Positions 23,146-31,489 of a DNA stretch of 64,000 nt are shown in pieces. The notes beneath the pieces were generated by a model that made no database searches, was not told the origin of the DNA, and saw only the letters and a list, made by a program, of their open reading frames with translations. Source of the stretch: Helicostylum pulchrum (Eukaryota > Mucoromycota > Mucoromycetes > Mucorales > Mucoraceae); the NCBI GenBank assembly GCA_025677825.1, contig JAIXMO010000047.1, positions 124,001 to 188,000 of the forward strand, read 5' to 3'. Within the stretch, counting starts at the first letter, position 1. Every line of letters starts with the position of its first letter. The position numbers and the translations under genes are program-made.

Positions 23146-23988
23146 GGTGTTATAATAGGAGATGAAGAAGAAAAGAAAATAAACATAATAATGCACGCGA
23201 CGATTAATTTTATATAATCACAGTCGGTAAATATTGTCCATTTTAAGAAAATGAATGGCGCTGGTTAGAAAATGAATTGCAGTTTGTTGTCTGTTTAGGA
23301 TAGGCCAAATTGACGTTACCGAGTGAAGGCTTTAATTCTTTCTTTTCGCTTTTAAAACTAAGTATGCAAAAAACCATAAACCTTTTGAAGTCTGACAAGT
23401 TTTTGTTATTGATGTATCTACGTATTACATATTCTCATATGAAGTTACGTAAGCTATATATTTAAAAATACAATATCTTTGTCATATATTCTCAGACATG
23501 TTCTATTTTCTATCCATTTGATAATATAATTATAAAGGCTGTTTAAACTCTTTACAAAATCATGTAACCGGTTTACATAAATCAATGCCGCATTATCTAT
23601 AAGTAAGCTACAAGTTACAAGCCTCTATCTTGCGTCTTTTTATAAGGAAAATATACGCGGTATAGATTTATCCATAATAAATCTGTACTTGTCAACATAA
23701 AATAGTAATCAGAAGGTGTAGATATATAGCGTGTATATAACACTGATAATTTCTTAACATTTTTCTTATTTTTTAATTTGATATTACTTTTATATTCTAT
23801 AAAAGTCGATATCACATTTATTTTACGTTGTTTTTGTTTTTTGATATTAACAGTTATTTTTAATAACTGTTGTCAGTATTGCAGGTACAGTGTTTTGAAA
23901 AAAAAACCGTTCCGAATTATATGCAACAATCTATATTTATCACTTTTTTTTTTTTTACATTTCAAAGAAGAGACTGTAGCTTGAGTAA
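23146..23988. other. Intergenic, AT-rich, one perfect hairpin
   Basis: No coding stretch is supported. A perfect 10-bp inverted repeat with a 3-nt loop lies at 23849-23871 (AACAGTTATT-TTT-AATAACTGTT). The words just before it (TTGTTTTTGTTTTTTGA) recur near 35041, again followed by CAGTT, so it may mark an old dispersed sequence. Confidence 0.4.
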
Positions 23989-24955
23989 ATGAAGAAAAAA
24001 GGAAAAAAAAGTGGAAAGGAAAGGGATAGAGGGTAGAGGGTATAGTTATTTCAGTGACTTAGGTAATGATACTGACAACATAGTTGGTGATGGAATAGGT
24101 GGGTTTTGTGGAAGAGCAGCAGACTTGAAAGAAGTAAATAACACCATCAAAGATGACTTAGATGATGATGATTTTCAGCCTCCAATTATTCTAGAAAAAG
24201 AAAAGGTATGTATTATTATAATAAGCTTTCAATACGTAAAAACAAAAGTCAAAGCGAACACCCAACTGACTCAGTCTCAAGATAAGAAGTACAAGGGCAA
24301 GGGCAAGGGAAAGGAAAAGGAAAAGGCTTTAGATACTGTGTGTATCCGAAACGAAGTTGAAAGTACAAACACGAGTAGCTCCTCTACAACACGCACCAAT
24401 GTTATAACTCTTGCGGACTATGACTTTGACTCCAGTGACGACTTTGATGAACCAACTGCCAAAAGTGTTGATTTAGGGGAATCGAGCCAGTCCATTCCGA
24501 TCAAAAAAGGATCTAAAAATGTTGTCGTTAAATCTACTTCAACTGCTACTGATAAAGCCGATCTAACTATTAAAAAAGCAGCTGATTCTGGAGCAAGACC
24601 GACGAATACCAAAGAACCTGCTATAAGTAAACAAGTTATAGCTGTAAAAGAAACTATAAGTAATATATGGAAGCCAGAATACCTCCAGCCATTACATGAA
24701 TTTGTGGATGTTGTAAACAAAGTAGTTGCAAAAACCCTCAATGTCTTGTCGAGGAGTCCAGAAGAAAGCTATAGAATAGGGACCTCGCTGCAGTATTAAA
24801 CTACAGAAAGGTTCTGGTCAGCTTGAGGGAGACGAGTAGACGACCCGAGATTTTTACAAGAAAGCAAACATCAAAAATATAATATTTCCGCCAGAGTTAT
24901 CGCTCTGGCCAATTTATGTACTAAAGTATCCTATTTTATAGACCCAAAACGACAA
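23989..24955 (+). pseudogene. Decayed gene, Ser/Lys-rich, unknown family
   Basis: A long open frame from about 24011 to 24799 contains no internal methionine. The only nearby ATG (23989) is in another frame and soon hits a stop. The frame has an acidic N-terminal part, a possible in-frame intron at 24206-24274 (GTATGT donor), a Lys/Gly tract (KYKGKGKGKEKEKA), an acidic Ser/Asp patch and a hydrophobic C terminus (WKPEYLQPLHEFVDVVNKVV). It stops at 24797. Coding character continues in the next frame (DLAAVLNYRKVLVSLRETSRR) and then again (NIIFPPELSLWPIYVLKYP). These shifts suggest a dead gene. The family is not recognised. A missing 5' exon is an alternative reason for the absent start. Confidence 0.4.
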
Positions 24956-25212
24956 TAGTTGGTGAACTAACCGATATTTTGATTTCAGGTTAGAGACATT
25001 TATTTTTTGCTAAACGATATTTATTTTTTTATTAACGACATTTGATTTTTCAAAACGGACAAAAGTTACAGGTCATCCAGTCTCAAACAAACACGCAGGT
25101 GCAAGGGAAAATTTTCCAGGTTTAGAATAATGAACCTTTTTTTTTTTGTTAATACAAATACAGGATCGAAAAAAAAAGAGCTTAATAAACCTTTCTTCTT
25201 CGTTAAAAAAAA

Positions 25213-25959
25213 ATGGAAGATAGTATAAACATAAAAGATTTATTTTCAAAAAGTATTCAAGAAGTACTTGATGATTTCCGAACAGAAAACATAGACTATC
25301 AACTTACATACAATCAGTATATATTCGTATGTCGAATTATTTGTTCCATGTTTCACAAACAAAAGATAAAGGTTGTTAATGAATGCGTTCGAACCTGTCT
25401 TGAACTAGAGAATTTTCAATGCGAATTAAAACTAGCTTCTGAAACTAAACAGTTTGGTGATATTACCAAGTTCAAGATCTGTAAAGATTCTACAAGACTA
25501 TTAAAGGAATTCTAAATAAAGAGACGACAAAACCAAAGCAGTAGACAAGATATTACAGAAATGATAAAGTCTATCTCGAAGAAAAAAGAAATTGTGGAAA
25601 AGAATGTGTTTAATCAAATCTGTCAATTTTCTCAAAGGTCATTAATGGTAGATATCGCAGACTATACACCTACTTGTTGCAAGAAACACAAAGCTAAAAG
25701 CTTATCAGAACTTTTAGGATACTTGCTCAAATATATGACGGACGTACTACAACACTGTAAAGATGTTGACACCCTTATGTATACAGTAATACTAAGACTA
25801 ACCACTTACATTAACTCTGCCAACAGAAATACGGCTTCTTCTGCAGAAAAATTATCTAATAGCATGACAGTAGAAATCAATACTTTACGGACCAGTATTT
25901 TACAGGTTGAATTAAGAACAAGACAAATCTCTAATAATGCCCCAGACTTTAATCCATAA
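25213..25959 (+). pseudogene. Tandem-family unit A, interrupted by an in-frame stop
   Basis: A frame of about 249 codons opens with ATG at 25213 and runs to a stop at 25957-25959. It is cut by TAA at 25513-25515, after which the same frame continues without a break. The protein is helical and Cys-rich. Residues ~75-95 (CELKLASETKQFGDITKF) align in order with CTNC..MKEALxLAEKTQSF of the four paralogs at 27.5-31.3 kb, which suggests distant kinship. The C-terminal half is coiled-coil-like (NSMTVEINTLRTSILQVELR). The broken unit at 26560-27450 has the same arrangement and many shared residues. Stop readthrough or two separate small proteins are possible, but one nonsense mutation is the simplest reading. 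Confidence 0.55.
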
Positions 25960-26019
25960 TTAAATAAATAACCATATTTGAATAAGTCCTTTTTCTATAC
26001 TTCTTTCTAGTTTCATCAA

Positions 26020-26439
26020 ATGCCAATATTTATTGCGAACCTCGGCGGGTTCATGGTGCATACAGCAATATGCGGCTTAGCTTTATATATGTATTCTACA
26101 AATAACGTCTTTGATAGAACCAACCGAGACTCTGATCGCATCTCGTTCGGCGTCCAACGTTTCGGCAAAGAAGGAAAAGTTCCCCTTCGCTCCCTTTTTA
26201 TCTTCTACCTCAACGCCAAAGACTATTTCTTGATCAAGTGTCGTCAGTACTGTACCCGTATAAATGCCTTCAACCCATTCAATCAAGTCTATCTCCCGCC
26301 CTCTTATTCAGTTCTATTCTGGAAAATATTTGGACACATTGCCGAAGCTTCATCTTTTATTATTCTCGATAAAGCAGTTTTTAAAGCCATAAAAACATTC
26401 AAGCAACATTTTTACAAAGACGACTCGGCTCCCATCTAA
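26020..26439 (+). CDS. Tandem-family N-terminal segment joined to unrelated sequence
   Basis: A 139-codon frame. Its first ~37 residues match the start of the paralog at 29527 in spacing and key residues: M-P-[LI] at the start, L at position 8, then H..T.CG......MY.TN..F...N.D. This includes the N-terminal membrane segment. After about residue 38 the similarity ends. That part (26130-26330) is richer in GC and also open on the opposite strand, where it reads as a smooth acidic/hydrophobic stretch (EIVFGVEVEDKKGAKGNFSF). I infer a chimera: a family gene start disrupted by an inserted fragment. Whether it is expressed is unknown. A pyrimidine tract and TAG just before the ATG could also be a splice acceptor. 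Confidence 0.4.
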   Translation: MPIFIANLGGFMVHTAICGLALYMYSTNNVFDRTNRDSDRISFGVQRFGKEGKVPLRSLFIFYLNAKDYFLIKCRQYCTRINAFNPFNQVYLPPSYSVLFWKIFGHIAEASSFIILDKAVFKAIKTFKQHFYKDDSAPI

Positions 26440-26559
26440 ATTAGGTCTTCCCTCATTATTTTAGCTTGCATCCTTTCTTTTAAACAAGTGGCTTTTTTAA
26501 AATGAAATAAAAAAAAACCTGATTATACGAAGCACAATATACCTTTCTTCTTTTTTTTT

Positions 26560-27450
26560 AAAAAAAAACAAAACCAAAGACCCCGTAGTAGATAAGTTAT
26601 TACAAACAATTTCCGAATTAACAACGGATTTCGAAACGTTAAAGGAGTACCAAACCTCATACAACCAATACCTAGAAGCAGGTGAAAACATTTACAACAT
26701 CTTCCGTCAACAAATGCGAAATTTTGTTAGTGAATGTATCCAAAACCGCAACACACTCGAAAACATCCAATGTGAACTAGAAATAGCCCATGAAACCAAA
26801 CGCTTTGTTTCTCCCAACACTTTTGAAATCCGCACCGACTCTAAAAAGTTGTTAGACCGTCTGGAAGAGACCATACAACGAAGTGAAACCACTGAAAAAC
26901 GATATTGAAAAAATAATAAAGCTGATCTCGGACGAAAAATAAATTGAAGATAGTAAATTGTTGAATAAGGTGTGCCGCGCTGTTTCTGATGAGGTAACCT
27001 AAGAAAACCTTGAAGACTTCTACTATCCGTTTTGTTTTGTGATAGTGTCAGATATGTCTCTTCGCCGTAATGACTACACCTTTGCAGAAATAGCAGTAGG
27101 TGTTTTGATTACTGGCGTGCTAGTCAAAACAGTCATTTATTGCAAAAAAAACCACGACGTTGACACTTTATTAAAGCTTATAAACAAGTTGATCCTACAT
27201 ATATCCGAGTTACGACAGCACTCTAAAGACTTTGGGTCGTTTTTCTCTGTAGTAATAAAAGACCTCGTCAATTCTATTGACTCTGCTAAAAAAAAACGTA
27301 ACCTATAATTTCTTTACTGGTGCCAGAGTAGAAAAACTAACCGGTAAAATGATAGAAGAGATTAAAGATTTACGAACAGGGTTTTTTAAGGTTGAATTAA
27401 GAGCAAGAGTGCTTTCTAAAACTACTTTAGATTTTAAACAAAAAATCTAA
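26560..27450 (+). pseudogene. Tandem-family unit B, multiply broken
   Basis: Collinear with unit A (25213-25959) but without a start codon and with several breaks. The first open block ends at a stop near 26906 (DKLLQTISELTTDFETLKEY, then NTLENIQCELEIAHETKRF). The frame then shifts (LKNDIEKIIKLISDEK) and passes two stops. It resumes near 27039 with a hydrophobic segment (AEIAVGVLITGVLVKTVIYC), and is cut again at 27306 in a run of A before a final block ending in TAA at 27450 (IEEIKDLRTGFFKVELRAR). The matching order of motifs in unit A shows both derive from one ancestor. Unit B keeps a clear membrane-spanning segment, which is weaker in unit A. Confidence 0.6.
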
Positions 27451-27551
27451 CTAAACAAATATCGCATTTTTTTATTATAAATAAAGAAGTCTTTTTTTAT
27501 TTATTTATTTTTACATGTATTATTTCTTTCTTCTTATTTCTTTATATAAAT
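27451..27551 (+). repeat. Conserved upstream segment of the tandem family (first of four)
   Basis: Each of the four paralogs is preceded by a similar segment of about 80-110 bp, at 27451-27551, 28428-28544, 29445-29526 and 30379-30494. The shared order is a TTATATAAAGAAG-like box, a T-run, a TATTATTTCTTTCTT pyrimidine stretch, and TATATAAAT touching the ATG. The segment is part of the duplicated unit and probably carries the core promoter. The upstream TATATAAAG box is better placed to act as a TATA box than the one abutting the start codon. Confidence 0.6.
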
Positions 27552-28370
27552 ATGTCGCTAACTGATATAAACATCGTTTGTTTCATAACATATATGATAA
27601 TATTTGGCTTTGTATGCGCTGTACATTATTATACAAACGTGGCCTATGAAGAAGCCAACCAAGAACTTAAAAGTTTAGCAAGTACAACTAATTCCAAATT
27701 ACTTACACTTAGAAACTGTATGGAAAATATCCAAAACGAGTGTACGAATTGCTATCAAGAAGTAAATAGTATGAAAGAAGCTTTAGTCCTTGCCGAAAAC
27801 ACCCAAAGTTTTGCAAATATGAATGTAGCTGAAATGAAAAACGTATGCCAAAATCTACTCAATTTGTTGCAAGTGCTCATTGATACAAACAACAGGTTTA
27901 ATAATCAAGGAGAGTCGTTCAACACGCACCTGTTAAATACAGCAACACTCTTCGATAATAGTCGTGAACTATACATAACGAAATATGATGTTATGACCGG
28001 TGCCGTGGGCGCTGTCGTGGGCGGTGCGGTGGGTAATATATTTAACAGGTATATTTTAGGATCACTCGTTGGCATCATTATGATAAATTTAAGTACGTTC
28101 CGTATGTCCTGTTCAATGCATCAAGCCAAGACCATATTGAAAAAAGCTTGTGTTGGCAACAAAAAAAGAAATTGTACCGATAATGATTCTGTATATACCA
28201 TGGCTGGACTTGTCGGCCGTTTACAGTTTGACTTATTAGCCTGTAAAAATCATCGAACAAAAGCTGAATCTGGTATTAAAGTCAGAAATCGAGCAGATAA
28301 AATGTTGGCAGATATTTGCGAATTGCAAGCTGAATTAGACGCAATGAAAAAAAAAAGCACAAGTAAATGA
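27552..28370 (+). CDS. Tandem paralog 1: membrane-anchored helical protein with glycine zipper, C terminus frameshifted
   Basis: A 272-residue protein of unknown function. There is an N-terminal hydrophobic segment (residues ~9-27), then a helical region with the array-wide cysteine motif C-M-x-N-I-Q-x-E-C-T-N-C (C56, C64, C67). A second helical block is rich in Leu/Asn/Gln. A Gly/Ala/Val segment (residues ~149-180, GAVGAVVGGAVG) can form one or two membrane helices, and the C terminus is charged. The last residues differ from those of the paralogs. A run of ten A at 28347-28356, where paralog 4 has nine, shifts the frame and stops the protein about 17 codons early. The conserved ENVVDL ending is still readable in the other frame. 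Membrane location is inferred from hydrophobicity. Confidence 0.75.
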   Translation: MSLTDINIVCFITYMIIFGFVCAVHYYTNVAYEEANQELKSLASTTNSKLLTLRNCMENIQNECTNCYQEVNSMKEALVLAENTQSFANMNVAEMKNVCQNLLNLLQVLIDTNNRFNNQGESFNTHLLNTATLFDNSRELYITKYDVMTGAVGAVVGGAVGNIFNRYILGSLVGIIMINLSTFRMSCSMHQAKTILKKACVGNKKRNCTDNDSVYTMAGLVGRLQFDLLACKNHRTKAESGIKVRNRADKMLADICELQAELDAMKKKSTSK

Positions 28371-28544
28371 AGACGTTGTGGAATTGGAAAATGTTGTCGA
28401 TCTTTCAGAACTCTAAAAAAAACACACACACACCTTTATAATAAATAAATATCTCATTATTTTTATTATATAAAGAAGTTTTTTTTTTTATTATATAAGG
28501 AAGTCTTTTTTTTTTACAATGTTTTATTTCTTTCTTATATAAAT

Positions 28545-29444
28545 ATGACACTAACTAATACAAACACCTGTTGTTTAATAAAGGATACGACAATATTTGG
28601 CTTTGTATGCGCTGTACATTATTATACAAACGTGGCCTATGAAGAAGCCAACCAAGAACTTAAAAGTTTAGCAAGTGCAACCAATTCCGAATTACTTACA
28701 CTTAGAGACTGTATGAAAAATATCCAAATCGAGTGTACTAATTGCGATCAAGCAGTAAAAGGTATGAAAGAAGCTTTATTCCTTGCTGAAAAGACTCAAA
28801 GTTTTGCAAAGATGGATATAACTGAAATGAAAGACGTATGCCGAAATGTGCTCAATGTGTTACAAGTACTCATTGATACAAACAACAGGTTTAATAACCA
28901 AGGAGAGTCGTTCAACAAGCACCTATTAGAGACAGAAAAACTCTTCGAGAATAGTTGTAGACTATACACATTGAAATATTATGTTATGGGCGGTGCTGTG
29001 GGTGCTGTCGTGGGCGGTGCCGTGGGCGCTACCGTTGGTGGTGATATCTTTAACAAGTATACTCTAGGAGCACTCGTTGGCATGACTATGATAAAATTAG
29101 GTACGTTCCATACGTCCTGTTTAATGGACCAAGCCGAGATAATATTGAAAAAAATTTGTGCTGACAACAAAAAAATAAATTATACGGATAATGATGCCGT
29201 ATTTATCATGGCTGAATTTGTCGGCCGTTTACGAGATCAGTTTGACTTATTAGCCGGTAAAAATGACAGAACAAAAAAATCAGAATCCGGTACTAGAGTC
29301 AGAAAGCAAGTAGATCAAATGATAACAGATATTTGCGTGTTTCAAGATGAACTATACGCAATGAAAGAAAAAGCACTAGTAAATGAATGTTACATCCAAG
29401 ACATTATGGAATTGGAAAATGTTGTCGATCTTTTAAAATTCTAA
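28545..29444 (+). CDS. Tandem paralog 2: membrane-anchored helical protein with glycine zipper
   Basis: A 299-residue intact paralog, closest to paralog 1; residues ~18-48 are almost identical (FGFVCAVHYYTNVAYEEANQ). Architecture: N-terminal hydrophobic segment, cysteine motif C-M-K-N-I-Q-I-E-C-T-N-C, a long helical block, and an extended glycine-zipper segment (GGAVGAVVGGAVGATVGG, ~residues 147-165). A second hydrophobic stretch (YTLGALVGMTMIKLG) and a charged helical C terminus ending ENVVDLLKF complete it. The glycine segment is longer than in the other copies by one extra GxxxG-type turn. No known domain is recognised. The gene has no introns and uses its own copy of the repeated promoter. 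Confidence 0.78.
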   Translation: MTLTNTNTCCLIKDTTIFGFVCAVHYYTNVAYEEANQELKSLASATNSELLTLRDCMKNIQIECTNCDQAVKGMKEALFLAEKTQSFAKMDITEMKDVCRNVLNVLQVLIDTNNRFNNQGESFNKHLLETEKLFENSCRLYTLKYYVMGGAVGAVVGGAVGATVGGDIFNKYTLGALVGMTMIKLGTFHTSCLMDQAEIILKKICADNKKINYTDNDAVFIMAEFVGRLRDQFDLLAGKNDRTKKSESGTRVRKQVDQMITDICVFQDELYAMKEKALVNECYIQDIMELENVVDLLKF

Positions 29445-29526
29445 ATATCGCCCCTTTTTTTTATTATATAAAGAAGCCCTTTTTTTTATTACATGTATTA
29501 TTTCTTTCTTGTTTCTTTATATAAAT

Positions 29527-30378
29527 ATGCCACTAATCAATCCAGACCTCAATAGTGCCCTAGCTCATTTAACACTATGTGGTGTTATAGGCTTTATGTA
29601 CCATACAAACCTGGCCTTTGAAGAAATCAACCAAGACCTTGAAAGTTTAGCAAGCACGACCTTTTCCGAGCTACTTAAACTTAAACAATGTATGAAAAAT
29701 ATTCAAATCGAGTGTACAAATTGCAATCTAGAAATAAAAGATATGAAAGATGCTTTAGTCCATGCTAAAAGAACCCAAAATTTTGCCGACATTGAGGTAG
29801 GTGAAATGGAAGAAGTATGCCAGACTCTACTCGATGTGTTTAAAGTACTCTTTGATACAAACAAAACGGTTCATGCTCAAAGAAAGTCTTTCTACAATAG
29901 CCTATCAAAGACAGAAGAACGGTTCAAGACTGAACATGCACGATACACATGGAAATATGGAGGTATGGGCGCTGTCGTGGGTGGTATCTTGACCGGGACT
30001 ACTCTAGGAACACTCGTTGGCGTATGTTCGACGTATTTAGGTACGCACTGTACGTCCTATTCAAAGAGCCGTACCGAGATAATATTGAGAAAACTTTTTG
30101 CTGATGCCGGTAAAATAAACTACACAGCTTGTGATTCCGTATTTGCCATGATTGAAGTTGTCAACTGTTTACAAACTCAGTTGAAATCGGCTGAAAAAAA
30201 TAACAGAACGAAAGCAGAAACCGGTTTTGGAGTCAAAAAGCGAGCAGATAACATGATAGCAGATATTTGCGAGTTGAAAGATGCGTTAGACGCAATGAAA
30301 GAAATGGCAGAAGAAAATGAATGTTACATCAAAAACATTATGGATTGTGAAAATGTTGTCGATCTTTTAGAACTTTAA
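29527..30378 (+). CDS. Tandem paralog 3: membrane-anchored helical protein with glycine zipper
   Basis: A 283-residue intact paralog. The ATG at 29527 was chosen because it aligns with the starts of the other copies; the frame is open 18 bases further upstream but without an ATG. The N terminus (MPLINPDLNSALAHLTLCGV) forms a group with paralog 4 and with the fragment at 26020. The cysteine motif C-M-K-N-I-Q-I-E-C-T-N-C is kept. The hydrophobic hairpin is shorter (GAVVGGILTGTTLGTLVGVC). The C terminus ends ENVVDLLEL. It is more diverged from copies 1 and 2, so the array holds at least two sub-lineages. Function is unknown. Confidence 0.78.
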   Translation: MPLINPDLNSALAHLTLCGVIGFMYHTNLAFEEINQDLESLASTTFSELLKLKQCMKNIQIECTNCNLEIKDMKDALVHAKRTQNFADIEVGEMEEVCQTLLDVFKVLFDTNKTVHAQRKSFYNSLSKTEERFKTEHARYTWKYGGMGAVVGGILTGTTLGTLVGVCSTYLGTHCTSYSKSRTEIILRKLFADAGKINYTACDSVFAMIEVVNCLQTQLKSAEKNNRTKAETGFGVKKRADNMIADICELKDALDAMKEMAEENECYIKNIMDCENVVDLLEL

Positions 30379-30494
30379 AAAAACACACATACACCTTTCA
30401 TAATAAATAAAATATTGCCTTTTTTTTTATTATATAAAAAGCCCTTTTTTTTAAACGTGTATTATTTCTTTAATTCTTGTTTTTTTATATAAAT

Positions 30495-31349
30495 ATGTCG
30501 CTAATCAATCCAAAACTCAATAGATTTGTATCGCATTCAACACTATGTGGTGTTATAGGCTTTATGTACCATACAAACATGGTCTTTGAAGACATCAACA
30601 AAGACCTTGAAGGTTTAGCAAGCACAACCATTTCCGAACTATTTACACTTAAACAATGTATGAACAATATTCAAACCGAGTGTACGAATTGCGATCAAAA
30701 AGTAAAAGATATGAGAGGAGCTTTAGTCCATGCTGAAAGAGCTCGAAGTTTTGCCGACGTTGATTTAGCCGAAATGAAAAAAGTATGCCAAGCTCTACTA
30801 AATGCGATTCAAGTACTCGTTGATACAAACCAAAGGGTTTTTGATCAAGGAAAGTCTTTCGACATAAGCTTATCGAAGGCAGAAAAACGGTTCAAGACTG
30901 GTCATGCACTATACACTTGGAAATATAGAGCTATGGGCGGTGCTGTGGATACTATCTTGACCGGGTCTACTCTAGGATTACTTGTCGGCGTATGTACGAC
31001 GCATTTATTAGGTATGTACTGTACGTCCTATTCAAAGAGCCATATCGAGATAATATTGAGGAAACTTTCTGTTGACACCGGTGAAATAAACTACACGGCT
31101 TGTGATTCCATGGATAGTATGGGTGAAATTGCCAACCTTTTACGAGATCAGTTTGAATTGGCTTGTAAAAATGACAGAACGAAAGCAGAGTCCTGTATTA
31201 GAGTAAAAAAGCAAGTAGAAAATATGATAACAGATATGTACGTGCTGCGAAATTCATTATACGCAATGAAAAAAAAAGCACAAGTAAATGAAGGTTACAT
31301 CGAAAAGATTATGAGAATGGAAAATGTTGTCGATCTTTTGAAACTCTAA
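30495..31349 (+). CDS. Tandem paralog 4: membrane-anchored helical protein with glycine zipper
   Basis: A 284-residue intact paralog with its start at 30495, aligned with the other copies. It has an N-terminal hydrophobic segment (STLCGVIGFMYHTN), the cysteine motif C-M-N-N-I-Q-T-E-C-T-N-C, helical blocks, a hydrophobic hairpin that has lost part of its glycine zipper (GGAVDTILTGSTLGLLVGVC), and the C terminus ENVVDLLKL. The run of nine A near 31268-31276 keeps frame here and identifies the frameshift in paralog 1. It ends about 140 bp before the convergent PKA regulatory subunit gene. Confidence 0.78.
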   Translation: MSLINPKLNRFVSHSTLCGVIGFMYHTNMVFEDINKDLEGLASTTISELFTLKQCMNNIQTECTNCDQKVKDMRGALVHAERARSFADVDLAEMKKVCQALLNAIQVLVDTNQRVFDQGKSFDISLSKAEKRFKTGHALYTWKYRAMGGAVDTILTGSTLGLLVGVCTTHLLGMYCTSYSKSHIEIILRKLSVDTGEINYTACDSMDSMGEIANLLRDQFELACKNDRTKAESCIRVKKQVENMITDMYVLRNSLYAMKKKAQVNEGYIEKIMRMENVVDLLKL

Positions 31350-31489
31350 ACCTTTTCATAATAAAAACTATTTATTTATTTATTTTTTTGTTGTTGGTGG
31401 GGGTAGAGTTGGGGAAGGAAGTTATGATAAGTGCAAATCATAATACACAAAATAAAATCTATACTTTTTATATGTGCGATAAATAGGGT

